Shown here piece by piece: positions 7,823 to 16,000 of a stretch of DNA of 29,547 nucleotides. The notes under the pieces were generated by a model, which saw only the letters and a program-made list of their open reading frames with translations, did not search any database and was not told the origin of the DNA. The position numbers were made by a program, and so were the translations under genes. Position 1 is the first letter of the stretch, and each line of letters begins with the position of its first letter. The DNA is taken from the NCBI GenBank assembly GCA_044326505.1, contig JBIRBF010000010.1, positions 1-29,547 on the forward strand, read 5' to 3'. The stretch is from JACJWR01 sp044326505 (GTDB lineage: Bacteria > Actinomycetota > Actinomycetes > S36-B12 > UBA10799).

Positions 7823-8851
7823 ATGTGGCTAGTCACTGGCGGTGCCGGCTATATCGGCGCGCACGTCGTCCGCGCGCTCCTGGCGGATGGACAGCGGGTG
7901 ACGGTGGTCGACGACCTCACCACCGGATTCACCGGGAGGGTGCCCGACCGGGCGCAGCTGGAGGTCTTCAGCATCCTCGACACCACATCGCTCACCCAGG
8001 TCATGACCGACCTCAAGGTTGACGGTGTCGTGCACCTGGCCGCGAAGAAGGCCGCCCCCGAGTCGGTCGAACAGCCCCTGCACTACCTGCAGGAGAACGT
8101 CGGCGGGATGATCAGCCTGCTCGGGGCGATGGAGGCGGCCGGCGTCACGCGGCTCGTCTACTCCTCGTCGGCGGCCGTGTACGGGGAGCCGGAAGACGAC
8201 ACCGTGGCACTCACCGAGTCCAGCCGCACGCTGCCGACCAACCCCTACGGCAGCACGAAGCTCATCGGCGAAATGATGATCAAAGACGCAGCCCCCGCGC
8301 TGGGCCTGTCATGGGCCGCGCTGCGCTACTTCAACGTCGCGGGCTGCGGGTCCGACGAACTCAGCGACACCTCCGCGAACAACCTCATCCCGCTGGTGCT
8401 GCGCGCCCGCGCCGCGGGCCAGCCCGCGCGGATCTTCGGCACCGACTACCCCACGCCGGACGGAACCTGCATACGCGACTACATCCATGTGGTCGACCTC
8501 GCCGAGGCACACGTGGCCGCCTGCCGCCTGGTGTCCGGCGACATCACCGCGCCACGCGCTGCCGACGACATCGCAGCCGACCTGGCCGGCGATGGGATCG
8601 GTGTGACGCTGAACATCGGCACCGGCACCGGATCCAGCGTCCGCGAGGTGATCGAGTCCGTCGGCCGCGCGCTCGGCGAGAGCGTGCGGGTGAGCGAGGC
8701 GCCCCGACGTCCGGGCGATCCTTCAGTGGTGCAGGCCGACCCGGCGCTGGCCGCCGAGGTGCTCGGCTGGCAGGCACAGCACGACCTGGACGACATGACC
8801 ACGTCGGCCGTCGAGGGGATGGGCTGGCTGGCGCGTCAGGGCTTTATCTGA
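7823..8851 (+). CDS. galE: UDP-glucose 4-epimerase GalE
   Basis: A 342-residue extended short-chain dehydrogenase that interconverts UDP-glucose and UDP-galactose with bound NAD. GGAGYIG (residues 6-12) is the NAD loop. The catalytic triad is seen as Ser115/116 in YSSSAAVYG, with Tyr142 and Lys146 in PYGSTK. RYFNVAGC and CIRDYIHVVDLAEAH are typical GalE segments. ATG 7823 is chosen because GGGAGGT sits 5 bases ahead; the frame is open further upstream but encodes nothing conserved. It ends 21 bases from the convergent lipoprotein gene. Together with galU and the nearby dehydrogenase it supplies sugar nucleotides for cell-surface polymers. Confidence 0.95.
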   Translation: MWLVTGGAGYIGAHVVRALLADGQRVTVVDDLTTGFTGRVPDRAQLEVFSILDTTSLTQVMTDLKVDGVVHLAAKKAAPESVEQPLHYLQENVGGMISLLGAMEAAGVTRLVYSSSAAVYGEPEDDTVALTESSRTLPTNPYGSTKLIGEMMIKDAAPALGLSWAALRYFNVAGCGSDELSDTSANNLIPLVLRARAAGQPARIFGTDYPTPDGTCIRDYIHVVDLAEAHVAACRLVSGDITAPRAADDIAADLAGDGIGVTLNIGTGTGSSVREVIESVGRALGESVRVSEAPRRPGDPSVVQADPALAAEVLGWQAQHDLDDMTTSAVEGMGWLARQGFI

Positions 8852-8872
8852 GTCGCGGCCGCCGCTGCGGAC

Positions 8873-9958
8873 TTAGCCGGTTGCACATCCCACACCGAGC
8901 GGGCTCGCGCCGGACGACTGACCCGGCGCCTGCACCGCCTCGGCGACCGCAGTGAGGACTACGGGATCCCAGGTGACCGCAGCAGTCCACGGCAGGCCCG
9001 CGCCCTCAGCCATGTCGATCGTGTGGACGTCGGGCCGAACAACGCACGCCCGCACCATCAGCGGCGCACCGCTGATGCCCTGCGCGAGCCCGCTGGACCT
9101 GGCCACGATGCCATCGTTGGGCCAGACGTTGGCGTCGCCGCCGGGCAACGTGTGGTACTCACCGGCGATCAAGGTGACCGGGATGCCGTCGAGGTCGGGG
9201 CCCTGAGCCACATTCCAACCCGCGGGGCCCTGCAGATCCTGCGTGCCGATCGCGTTCGCCGCCCCCTGCGGCCCTTCGGGCTCGCTGAGTTTGGTCTTGT
9301 AGTCCGGCAGCACCTGCAGGCACGTGAGCTCGGTGCCGCACACCGAGAGCGGCAGCGTGCCCTCGGCGTAGTCGGCCGGGTAGGCGCCAGTCCAGGGAGT
9401 GCTCAGGGTGGTCAGTGACTCCACCTCGACCCCGCCCGCGAGGCCACTCGAATCCCCCACCGCAGCGCGGGCGAACAATCCACCCATCGAGTGCCCCACG
9501 AGGTCGACGGCGGTGACACCATGCTGCTCGCGCAGGTAGGTGAGGAACGCGGCCAGACGGTCGCCGCCAGCGTCGATGCTCGCGGTGGTGTCGATCGTGA
9601 CGTCCGCGGGCAGCGGCGCCGGGCAGTCCGATGACGGGCCGATCCCCGTTGTCGAGGTGACCTGACCCGGGCCGGCTTGCGCCGGGGCGGTGTAGACCTG
9701 GTTCCCCGCGGCGATGAGGCTGTCGCGCAGGGCCGAGACGGAGTTGCCGGCGGACAGTCCCGTCAGGCATTTCTCGGTGGTCGTGGTGTAGGGCGTCTGG
9801 GTTGCCAGCCCGGAGACGAGCACGACTGCGTGGCCAGCGGGCGCCGTGGCCGCACTCGAGCTGGCGCTCGGTGAGGCGCCGCCGCCCGAGCCGCACGCCG
9901 CGAGCAGCAGCAGCGGGAGGGCCGCGAGGAAGGTGCCAGGTCGCTGCAGGATCGCCAC
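8873..9958 (-). CDS. Secreted lipase-like alpha/beta-hydrolase lipoprotein
   Basis: A 361-residue protein with a lipoprotein signal: a hydrophobic stretch from residue 10 ending in LAAC, so Cys22 should be lipidated, then a Gly/Ser/Ala-rich linker to about residue 42. The mature part is an alpha/beta-hydrolase. The nucleophile elbow is GHSMGG (Ser157), and a likely catalytic His lies in RPDVHTID near the end, a layout like the triacylglycerol-lipase/PGAP1-like group. It should act outside the membrane on a lipid or ester; the substrate is unknown. GTG 9958 is chosen because it opens the signal peptide and has TAGCAT 7 bases ahead. The frame is open upstream to 10102, but that part overlaps ugd and is not signal-like. 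Confidence 0.85.
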   Translation of the reverse strand: MAILQRPGTFLAALPLLLLAACGSGGGASPSASSSAATAPAGHAVVLVSGLATQTPYTTTTEKCLTGLSAGNSVSALRDSLIAAGNQVYTAPAQAGPGQVTSTTGIGPSSDCPAPLPADVTIDTTASIDAGGDRLAAFLTYLREQHGVTAVDLVGHSMGGLFARAAVGDSSGLAGGVEVESLTTLSTPWTGAYPADYAEGTLPLSVCGTELTCLQVLPDYKTKLSEPEGPQGAANAIGTQDLQGPAGWNVAQGPDLDGIPVTLIAGEYHTLPGGDANVWPNDGIVARSSGLAQGISGAPLMVRACVVRPDVHTIDMAEGAGLPWTAAVTWDPVVLTAVAEAVQAPGQSSGASPLGVGCATG

Positions 9959-9971
9959 GTCGTCGATGCTA
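9959..9971 (-). promoter_or_regulatory. Leaderless-type promoter of the lipase-like lipoprotein gene
   Basis: On the minus strand TAGCAT (9971-9966) is followed by seven bases, CGACGAC, and the GTG start. No Shine-Dalgarno sequence is present between them. Confidence 0.5.
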
Positions 9972-9984
9972 TCCGCCGGACCCT

Positions 9985-9997
9985 GGAGCCGTGCTCC
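9985..9997 (-). terminator. Small hairpin after ugd, possible terminator
   Basis: GGAGC-CGT-GCTCC begins one base past the ugd stop codon and lies just before the promoter of the next gene. It is short (5 base pairs) and lacks a U-run, so this is a weak call. Confidence 0.3.
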
Positions 9998-9998
9998 G

Positions 9999-11327
9999 TC
10001 AGCCCTGTTCGCGACCCATTCCGCGGTAGGTCCAGCCGGCCGCGCGCCAGGCGGGCGCGGATAGCGCATTGCGGCCGTCCAGGATTTGCGGCCGGGCGAC
10101 AATGTGTGCCACCTGCGCGGGGTCGAGCTCGCGGTACTCCCGCCACTCGGTCAGCAACAGCACGACCTCAGCACCGGTGAGAGCACGCTCCAGATCCTGC
10201 TCGTACGCGAGCGCCGGGAAGCGCCGCTCGGCGTTCGCGAGCGCCTTCGGGTCGTGCACGACGACGGCGGCGCCCTCGTTCTGGATACGCGCGGCTATGT
10301 CCAGCGCAGGGGAGTCCCGTACGTCGTCGGAGTCGGGTTTGAACGCTGCCCCGAGCACGCACACCCGCACCCCGCGAAGCGATCCGCCCACGAGGGCGCG
10401 CGTCGCGGTGACCGCGCGGTCGCGTCGGCGGGCGTTGATGTCGTCGACTTCGCGAAGGAACGTCAGCGCCTGGTCCACACCCAGCTCGCCGGCCCGGGCC
10501 GAGAAGGCGCGGATGTCCTTGGGCAAGCAGCCACCGCCGAAACCGACCCCCGCACCCAGGAACCGACGCCCGATTCGCTCGTCGTGGCCGATCGCGTCGG
10601 CCAGCATCATCACGTCCCCGCCGGTGGCCTCGCACACCTCGGCCATGGCGTTGATGAACGAGATCTTGGTGGCGAGGAAGGCGTTGGCCGCCACCTTGAC
10701 GAGCTCCGCAGTAACTCGATCAGTCGCCAGGTAGGGAATGCCCTCGGCAATCAGCTCGGCGTACACCTCGCGCATGGCGGCATCAGCCATGTGGCCGGCG
10801 GACCCGTCTGGCAGCCCCACGACGATCCGGTCGGGGTGCAGCGTGTCCTGGACGGCGAAGCCCTCCCGCAGGAACTCCGGATTCCACACCAGAGTGGGCA
10901 AGGTGCCGTCGCCGGCCCAGTCCTCGGCGATGCGCTGCTCGATCTCGGCCGACGTACCAGCGGGCACCGTGGACTTGCCGGCGATCACGCTGCCCGGGCG
11001 AAGGTGCGGGATGAGGGAATCCACTGCCGCCCATACGTAGGTGAGGTCGGCAGCATGGGAGCCGCGCCGCTGCGGCGTTCCGACGCACAGGAAGTGGATG
11101 TCGGCGTCGGCGACTTCGGCATAGTCGGTGGTCCAGCGCAGCCGGTCGCCGCCGACCTCCACGAGCAGCTCGTCGAAGCCTGGCTCGAAGAACGGCGCCC
11201 GCCCCGATGCCAGCGCCGCGATCCGGGCGCCGTCCACGTCCACGGCCACGACATCGAACCCAAGCTTGGCCATCGAGGCCGCATGAACAGCACCGAGGTA
11301 CCCGGCACCGATGACTGACAGCTTCAT
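9999..11327 (-). CDS. ugd: UDP-glucose 6-dehydrogenase (nucleotide-sugar dehydrogenase)
   Basis: A 442-residue enzyme of the UDP-glucose/GDP-mannose dehydrogenase family, oxidising UDP-glucose to UDP-glucuronate with two NAD. GAGYLG (7-12) is the NAD loop. NPEFLREG (149-156) and the catalytic Cys267 in FGGGCLPKD are present, and the C-terminal domain begins near residue 318 (VCVLGAAFKPDSDDVRDS). GTG and GCG variants of the motif (GGGC rather than GGSC) occur in actinobacterial members. The ATG at 11327 follows a strong AGGAGG by 6 bases; open frame upstream is non-coding. Proximity to galU and galE supports UDP-glucose as substrate, but UDP-sugar specificity is inferred. Confidence 0.92.
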   Translation of the reverse strand: MKLSVIGAGYLGAVHAASMAKLGFDVVAVDVDGARIAALASGRAPFFEPGFDELLVEVGGDRLRWTTDYAEVADADIHFLCVGTPQRRGSHAADLTYVWAAVDSLIPHLRPGSVIAGKSTVPAGTSAEIEQRIAEDWAGDGTLPTLVWNPEFLREGFAVQDTLHPDRIVVGLPDGSAGHMADAAMREVYAELIAEGIPYLATDRVTAELVKVAANAFLATKISFINAMAEVCEATGGDVMMLADAIGHDERIGRRFLGAGVGFGGGCLPKDIRAFSARAGELGVDQALTFLREVDDINARRRDRAVTATRALVGGSLRGVRVCVLGAAFKPDSDDVRDSPALDIAARIQNEGAAVVVHDPKALANAERRFPALAYEQDLERALTGAEVVLLLTEWREYRELDPAQVAHIVARPQILDGRNALSAPAWRAAGWTYRGMGREQG

Positions 11328-11396
11328 GCGCGTCCTCCTGACCGCCGAAAGCGGCTCGCAACGGGCGATGACCCGCACCTTGATCGGGGCCGAGTC

Positions 11397-11402
11397 AGAG
11401 TA
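11397..11402 (-). promoter_or_regulatory. Candidate -10 box for ugd
   Basis: TACTCT on the minus strand (11402-11397) fits TANNNT and would give a leader of about 60 bases before the AGGAGG site of ugd. No convincing -35 box is visible. Confidence 0.35.
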
Positions 11403-11417
11403 ACCGTCCGTGCCCCC

Positions 11418-11447
11418 GCGGCCGTTGACGCCGTGCCCGATGGCCGC
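11418..11447 (-). terminator. Dyad after regX3, possible terminator
   Basis: GCGGCC (11418-11423) and GGCCGC (11442-11447) can pair around an 18-base loop, starting one base past the regX3 stop codon. No U-run follows. It would separate regX3 from ugd. Confidence 0.3.
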
Positions 11448-11448
11448 C

Positions 11449-12132
11449 TCAGGCGCGGAACTTGTATCCGAGTCCACGCACAGTCAGCAGGTACTCCGGC
11501 GAACTGGGATTCCGCTCGATCTTGGAACGCAGCCGCTTGACGTGCACGTCCAGCGTCTTGGTGTCGCCCACGTAGTCGCTGCCCCAAACGCGATCGATGA
11601 GCTGGGACCGCGTGAGCACGCGGCCGGCGTTGCGCACCAACTGCTCGAGCAGATCGAACTCCTTTAGCGGCAGCCGCACCTCCTCGCCGGAGATCTCGAC
11701 CACATGGCGGTCGGTGTCAATCCGCACGGGCCCCGCGGCGACCACCATCTCCGGCGCCTCGCCGTTGCTCGGAGTCCTGCGGCGCATGACTGCGCGGATG
11801 CGCGCGAGCAACTCGGGCTTGGAGAACGGCTTGGTCACGTAGTCGTCGGCACCGAGCTCGAGGCCAACCACCTTGTCGAGTTCGGTGTCCTTAGCGCTGA
11901 CCATGATGATGGGCACCCCGGAGATGCCGCGAATCTGCCGGCACACCTCGGTGCCCGGGACCTCGGGCAGCATCACGTCGAGCAGAACGAGGTCCGGGTG
12001 CCACACGCCGAACAGGCGCAGGCCCTCGGTGCCCGTGGCCGCCACTTGGACCTCAAACCCCTCCTTGCCCAACATGTAGGACAGGGCCTCGCTGAACGAT
12101 TCTTCATCCTCGACCACCAGGATCCTGGTCAC
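11449..12132 (-). CDS. regX3: RegX3-type response regulator, OmpR/PhoB family
   Basis: A 227-residue two-component regulator that, with SenX3, controls the phosphate-starvation response in mycobacteria. The receiver domain (1-120) has acidic residues E8/D9, the phosphorylated Asp52 (LLDVMLP), Ser79 and Lys101 (YVTKPF). A winged-helix DNA-binding domain fills about 130-227 (RVLTRSQLIDRVWG, DVHVKRLRSKIE, VRGLGYKF). GTG 12132 is chosen since GAGGAG lies 5 bases ahead; the in-frame GTG at 12138 overlaps that site. It lies 69 bases after senX3. The SenX3 partner, the divergent phoU and the nearby gpmA make the RegX3 identity strong. Confidence 0.93.
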   Translation of the reverse strand: MTRILVVEDEESFSEALSYMLGKEGFEVQVAATGTEGLRLFGVWHPDLVLLDVMLPEVPGTEVCRQIRGISGVPIIMVSAKDTELDKVVGLELGADDYVTKPFSKPELLARIRAVMRRRTPSNGEAPEMVVAAGPVRIDTDRHVVEISGEEVRLPLKEFDLLEQLVRNAGRVLTRSQLIDRVWGSDYVGDTKTLDVHVKRLRSKIERNPSSPEYLLTVRGLGYKFRA

Positions 12133-12201
12133 GGTCACTCCTCACCGTCTCTGGTCAGGCGACCGGCACCACGCCGAGCCAGACGTCCCAGCACCCTTGC
12201 C

Positions 12202-13389
12202 TCAGCCATCCGTGCCCTCCGCCAGGTAGGCCGCATCAACAGATCCGTCATCGGCCGCGGGCCGGTACGCGGGAAGTCGCAACGTGAAGGTGCTGCCCTC
12301 CCCTTCCACTGACCACACAGTCACATCGCCGCCGTGGTTGTTGCACACGTGCTTGACGATGGCCAGGCCCAGGCCGGTGCCGCCGGTGATCCGCGAACGT
12401 GCCGGGTCCACCCGGTAGAAGCGCTCGAAGATCCGCTCGAGTTCTTTCTGCCCGATCCCCATGCCCTGGTCGCTGACGGAGATGTTTACGATCCCGTCGC
12501 GATCGGCCACCCCGACGGCGACGCGGGTCCGTGGCTTGGAATATGACACGGCGTTGGCCAGGAGGTTTCGCAGGGCAGTGACGAGTTGGTCCTCGACCCC
12601 GAAGATGTGCAGGTTGGACTCGCCGCCACTGACGAGTTCGATCTCCTCGCTGCGGGCCATCATCCCCACCGCGTCGAGGGCCTCGGCGACGATGAAGTCG
12701 ACGCTCACCGGCCTGGCGCTGTCCAGCGGCTGATCGCCCTGCAACCGGCTGAGGTCGATCAGGTCCGCCACCAGGTTGGTCAGCCGCGAGCACTCCATCC
12801 GCATGCGGTCGGCGAAGCGGAGCACCTCGACCGGCTCGTTGGCGGCTTCAGACACCGCCTCCGCCAGCAGCGACAGCGCCCCGACCGGGGTCTTGAGCTC
12901 GTGCGACACGTTGGCCACGAAGTCGCGGCGCACGGTGTCCACCCGGCGTGCGCCGGAGAGATCCTCGACGAGCAGCAGCACTGTGCCGTCGCCAAGCGGA
13001 GCCGCCCGCACCCGCAGCTCCAGCGCGCCCTTGGCCAGCGACGGCCGCCGGATATCCACGTCGTACTCACGGGTGATGCCGTCGCGGTGCACCTCGCCGA
13101 CCATCGAGCGCATCTCGACGCTGGAGAGCCGGTCGGACACGATGAGGCCAAGACTCACGGCGCGGGCCGAAGCCCGGGCGATGATCCCGGTCGCACCGTC
13201 CACCAGCACCGAGGCGCCCGGCAGCACGCCGAGCAGCTGTCCGATGGGCAGGAACTCCCCCTCGGACTCCACATCCGTCAATGCGGTGCGGGCTCGGCGC
13301 AATTTGGTCGACTGCCACCAATAGAGCGTGCCGAGCACACCGGCGAGCACACCGAGGACCGCCACAGCGATCACCAGCGCGACGTCCAC
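12202..13389 (-). CDS. senX3: SenX3-type sensor histidine kinase
   Basis: A 395-residue membrane kinase that phosphorylates RegX3. It has one clear N-terminal membrane segment (about residues 3-25) followed by basic residues, a PAS-like region (45-145), and a HisKA domain with phospho-acceptor His163 in VSHELKTP. The ATPase domain carries RNLLANAVSYS, DQGMGIG and GGTGLGLAIVKH. Mycobacterial SenX3 likewise has a PAS-like domain and receives the phosphate signal through PhoU and the Pst transporter. I place the start at GTG 13389 because TATCCT lies exactly 6 bases ahead; a GTG two codons upstream (13395) is the alternative. No pst transporter genes lie in this window. Confidence 0.93.
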   Translation of the reverse strand: MDVALVIAVAVLGVLAGVLGTLYWWQSTKLRRARTALTDVESEGEFLPIGQLLGVLPGASVLVDGATGIIARASARAVSLGLIVSDRLSSVEMRSMVGEVHRDGITREYDVDIRRPSLAKGALELRVRAAPLGDGTVLLLVEDLSGARRVDTVRRDFVANVSHELKTPVGALSLLAEAVSEAANEPVEVLRFADRMRMECSRLTNLVADLIDLSRLQGDQPLDSARPVSVDFIVAEALDAVGMMARSEEIELVSGGESNLHIFGVEDQLVTALRNLLANAVSYSKPRTRVAVGVADRDGIVNISVSDQGMGIGQKELERIFERFYRVDPARSRITGGTGLGLAIVKHVCNNHGGDVTVWSVEGEGSTFTLRLPAYRPAADDGSVDAAYLAEGTDG

Positions 13390-13401
13390 GCACACAGGAT
13401 A
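13390..13401 (-). promoter_or_regulatory. Leaderless-type promoter of senX3
   Basis: On the minus strand TATCCT (13401-13396) is followed by GTGTGC and the GTG start. The -35 position is GC-rich with no match to TTGACA, as expected if an activator is needed. Confidence 0.55.
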
Positions 13402-13445
13402 GGCGCTGCGATGGCCGGAGCGCCGATGGCTCCGGGTGCGCCTGC

Positions 13446-13462
13446 GGCGAACAGCTGTGACC
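13446..13462 (-). promoter_or_regulatory. Candidate PHO-box-like direct repeat between senX3 and phoU
   Basis: On the minus strand GGTCACA (13462-13456) and GTTCGCC (13452-13446) resemble two half-sites of the GTTCACC direct repeat bound by PhoP/RegX3-type regulators in actinobacteria. They start 10 bases apart, not the usual 11, and each departs from consensus, so this is tentative. Confidence 0.25.
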
Positions 13463-13480
13463 GCGGTGGGCCGGTAGCCC

Positions 13481-13492
13481 TATCCTGGCGGG
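13481..13492 (+). promoter_or_regulatory. Leaderless-type promoter of phoU
   Basis: TATCCT (13481-13486) is followed by GGCGGG and the GTG start at 13493. GTGACC (13457-13462), 18 bases further upstream, is a partial -35 match. The -10 box and its spacing are identical to those of divergent senX3. Confidence 0.6.
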
Positions 13493-14152
13493 GTGCGGGA
13501 GGCCTATCGAGAGTCAGTGCAGGAGATCGACACCCTGCTGATCGAGATGACCCGCTTGGTCGGTCGAGCGATGAGCCGCGCCACCCAGGCGCTGCTGGAC
13601 GCCGACCTCGACGCCGCCGAACAGGTCATCTCGGAGGACGCCCGCCTGGACGAGATCAACACCCAGATCGACGAGCGCGCGACCCAGATCGTGGCGCTCC
13701 AGCAGCCAGTCGCCGGCGAGCTTCGGCGCCTACTGTCCGCGCTTCGCATCGCCTCGTCGCTGGAGCGCATGGGCGATCTGGCAACCCACCTGGCCAAGAC
13801 CACTCGGCTGCGCTACCCCAACACGGTGGTGCCGGTCGAGCTGCGCGGAGTGATCTCGGATATGGGTGCGGTCGCCCAGCGCATCGTGCACCAGACCGGC
13901 GCTGCCATGGCTTCGCACAGCATCGAGCAGGCCGAGCGGGCGGTCAGCACCGACGAGGACATGGATCGGCTGCACCGCGAGATGTTCAACATCATGCTGT
14001 CGCCCGCCTGGACCCACGGCGTCGAAGCGGCGATCGACCTGACCCTGGTGTCGCGGTTCTACGAGCGGTTCGCCGACCACGCCGTCACCATCAACAAGCG
14101 CATCGTCCACATCGTCACCGGCGAGCCGTACGACCGGACCCCCGGGCAATGA
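13493..14152 (+). CDS. phoU: Phosphate signalling protein PhoU
   Basis: A 219-residue all-helical protein with the two three-helix PhoU repeats. SLERMGDLATHLAKTTRL in the first repeat and FYERFADHAVTINKRI in the second match the E/DxxxD metal-binding helices of the family. PhoU conveys the state of the Pst phosphate transporter to the sensor kinase and keeps the regulon off when phosphate is plentiful. The GTG start has TATCCT 6 bases ahead. It is divergent from senX3-regX3, its expected partners, and its TGA overlaps the mshA ATG (ATGA), placing it at the head of a five-gene operon. Confidence 0.95.
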   Translation: MREAYRESVQEIDTLLIEMTRLVGRAMSRATQALLDADLDAAEQVISEDARLDEINTQIDERATQIVALQQPVAGELRRLLSALRIASSLERMGDLATHLAKTTRLRYPNTVVPVELRGVISDMGAVAQRIVHQTGAAMASHSIEQAERAVSTDEDMDRLHREMFNIMLSPAWTHGVEAAIDLTLVSRFYERFADHAVTINKRIVHIVTGEPYDRTPGQ

Positions 14153-15450
14153 GCCGATCCGCTCGGAACGGCTCGCGGATCCCCGCAGTGCGCCGGGTCG
14201 CAGTGCTTTCGATGCACACGTCGCCGCTCGCCCAGCCGGGCACCGGCGACGCCGGCGGCATGAACGTATATGTCTGGGAGACGGCCACCCGGATGGCCGC
14301 CGCGGGCGTGGGCGTCGAGGTGTTCACCCGAGCCACCTCGGCGAGCGAGCCGGACACCCTGCACCCACTGCCCGGGCTGACGGTGCACAACATCACCGCG
14401 GGCCCTTTTCAGGGGTTGAGCAAGGACGACCTGCCTGGTCAGATGTGCGCTTTCACCGCGGGCGTGTTGCGCGCCGAGGCGGCGCGCCCGGAGGGCTGGT
14501 ACGACGTCATCCACTCCCATTACTGGCTCTCCGGCCAGGTGGGCTGGGTCGCGGCAGAGCGCTGGAACTCGCCGCTCGTGCACTCGATGCACACCATGGC
14601 GCTCGTGAAGAACCGCGACCGCGGACCGGCCGACGCCGACGAGCCCAATACCCGCGCGATCGGCGAGCGACAGGTCGTCGACGTCGCCGACGCCCTGGTG
14701 GCGAACACGGACGCCGAAGCCGCCGACCTCGTGGATCTGTACGGCGCAGATCGGCAACGGGTGTCGGTGGTCCACCCAGGGGTGGACCTGCAGCAGTTCG
14801 CCCCCGGCGATCAGCAGCGCGCCAGACTCGCCCTTGGCCTACCGACCGACCGACCGATCATCGTCTTCGTCGGCCGATTGCAGCCGCTCAAGGCCCCGGA
14901 CCTGCTGCTAGACGCCGTGGCACATATGACGACGCAGTCGGCTGGCGGAGCCGAGCCGGTGCTGGTGGTCTGCGGCGGGCCGTCAGGCAATGGCAGCAGC
15001 ATGCCGGAGCGGCTGCGGGCGCAGGCCCGCAGGCTGGGCATCGACGACCGCACCATCTTCCTGCCGCCGCTGCCGAAGGACCTACTCGCCGATCTCTACC
15101 GGGCAGCGACGGTGGTCGCCGTACCGAGCCACTCCGAGTCGTTCGGACTCGTCGCGATCGAGGCTCAAGCCAGCGGCACCCCGGTTGCCGCGGCCGCCGT
15201 CGGCGGTCTGACCACGGCGGTCGCCGATGGCCGCTCCGGCCTGCTGGTGGACGCACACACCGCAGCGGACTGGGCCGACGCACTCGACCGCGTATGCCGG
15301 CAGCCCGCCTACCGCGAGCACCTGGCGGCAGGAGCGCGCCGGCAGGCGGAGCAGTTCGGCTGGGAGCGCACCACCGGCGAGCTGCTGGACGGCTACTCGC
15401 AGGCGATCGCCACGTCGACCTTCGCCGGCGCGGGGTTGATGGGCGCGTAG
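14149..15450 (+). CDS. mshA: D-inositol-3-phosphate glycosyltransferase MshA (mycothiol synthesis)
   Basis: A 433-residue GT-B glycosyltransferase. MshA joins UDP-N-acetylglucosamine to 1L-myo-inositol-1-phosphate, the first step of mycothiol, the actinobacterial counterpart of glutathione. The acceptor-domain signature GTGDAGGMNVYV is near residues 29-40. VGRLQPLKAPDLLLDAV and the EX7E segment SHSESFGLVAIEAQASGTP mark the sugar-nucleotide domain. The ATG overlaps the phoU stop as ATGA, so coupling to phoU is likely; open frame further upstream is antisense to senX3 and non-coding. It is followed 4 bases later by ybjN. The mshA-ybjN-gpmA order is also seen in M. tuberculosis. Confidence 0.93.
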   Translation: MSRSARNGSRIPAVRRVAVLSMHTSPLAQPGTGDAGGMNVYVWETATRMAAAGVGVEVFTRATSASEPDTLHPLPGLTVHNITAGPFQGLSKDDLPGQMCAFTAGVLRAEAARPEGWYDVIHSHYWLSGQVGWVAAERWNSPLVHSMHTMALVKNRDRGPADADEPNTRAIGERQVVDVADALVANTDAEAADLVDLYGADRQRVSVVHPGVDLQQFAPGDQQRARLALGLPTDRPIIVFVGRLQPLKAPDLLLDAVAHMTTQSAGGAEPVLVVCGGPSGNGSSMPERLRAQARRLGIDDRTIFLPPLPKDLLADLYRAATVVAVPSHSESFGLVAIEAQASGTPVAAAAVGGLTTAVADGRSGLLVDAHTAADWADALDRVCRQPAYREHLAAGARRQAEQFGWERTTGELLDGYSQAIATSTFAGAGLMGA

Positions 15451-15454
15451 GACC

Positions 15455-15964
15455 ATGACCGGACCCCAGGTGGACGCCCGCGCCGCGGCAGTCGTCGACG
15501 ACTGGTGCACGGTGAACGAGATCGAGGTCGAGCGCACCGGCCCCGGCGAGTTCGCGATCGTGCTGCCGGGTGAGCAGAAGCTGCGTTCGACGGTGTCGGT
15601 CACGGTCGGTGCCCAGACGGTGGTCATCAACGCGTTCGTCATCCGCCACCCGGACGAGAACACCGACGCCGTCCACCGCTTCCTGCTGCGGCGCAACCTG
15701 GCCATGTTCGGCCTGGCCTACGCCATCGATCACCTCGGCGATGTGTTCCTGGTCGGCACCCTGCCGTCGGCCGGGCTGAACGACGACGACTTCGACCGCT
15801 TGATGGGCAGCGTCCTGCTCAACGCCGACGCGGTGTTCAACCAGCTGCTGGAGATGGGCTTCGCCACGGCGATCCGAGCGGAGTGGGAGTGGCGCCTGCG
15901 CGCCGGCGAGAGCACTCGCAACCTGGCTGCCTTCGAGCACTTGGCGCCCGAGCGGCCCCAGTAG
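15455..15964 (+). CDS. YbjN-domain protein
   Basis: A 169-residue soluble protein of the YbjN family (a fold like type III secretion chaperones, also seen in a bacterial sensory-domain context). Typical segments are the strand pair FAIVLPGEQKLRSTVSVTVG, FVIRHPDEN and RFLLRRNLAMFGLAYAID. Its molecular role is unknown. The gene starts 4 bases after mshA and a homologue sits in the same place in mycobacteria, so a link to mycothiol or to the neighbouring metabolism is possible but unproven. AGGA is only 2 bases from the ATG, so translation probably depends on coupling to mshA. Confidence 0.82.
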   Translation: MTGPQVDARAAAVVDDWCTVNEIEVERTGPGEFAIVLPGEQKLRSTVSVTVGAQTVVINAFVIRHPDENTDAVHRFLLRRNLAMFGLAYAIDHLGDVFLVGTLPSAGLNDDDFDRLMGSVLLNADAVFNQLLEMGFATAIRAEWEWRLRAGESTRNLAAFEHLAPERPQ

Positions 15965-15987
15965 TCGCAAACACGGCCGACGACGGG

Positions 15988-16000
15988 CAGACTGAGGGCC
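15988..16000 (+). promoter_or_regulatory. Possible weak leaderless-type promoter before gpmA
   Basis: CAGACT (15988-15993) is followed by seven bases and the gpmA ATG. Position 1 is C rather than T, so the match is weaker than the TANNNT set. The bases GAGGG inside the spacer are too close to the ATG for a normal ribosome site. Confidence 0.3.

Noticed and set aside
12133..12201. MIRU-type repeats between senX3 and regX3, known from mycobacteria
   Set aside because: The gap is only 69 bases and shows no tandem repetition.
12586..14148. An upstream in-frame extension of mshA by about 520 codons
   Set aside because: It runs through senX3 (opposite strand) and phoU in another frame. The MshA family start and the ATGA overlap with phoU fix the start at 14149.
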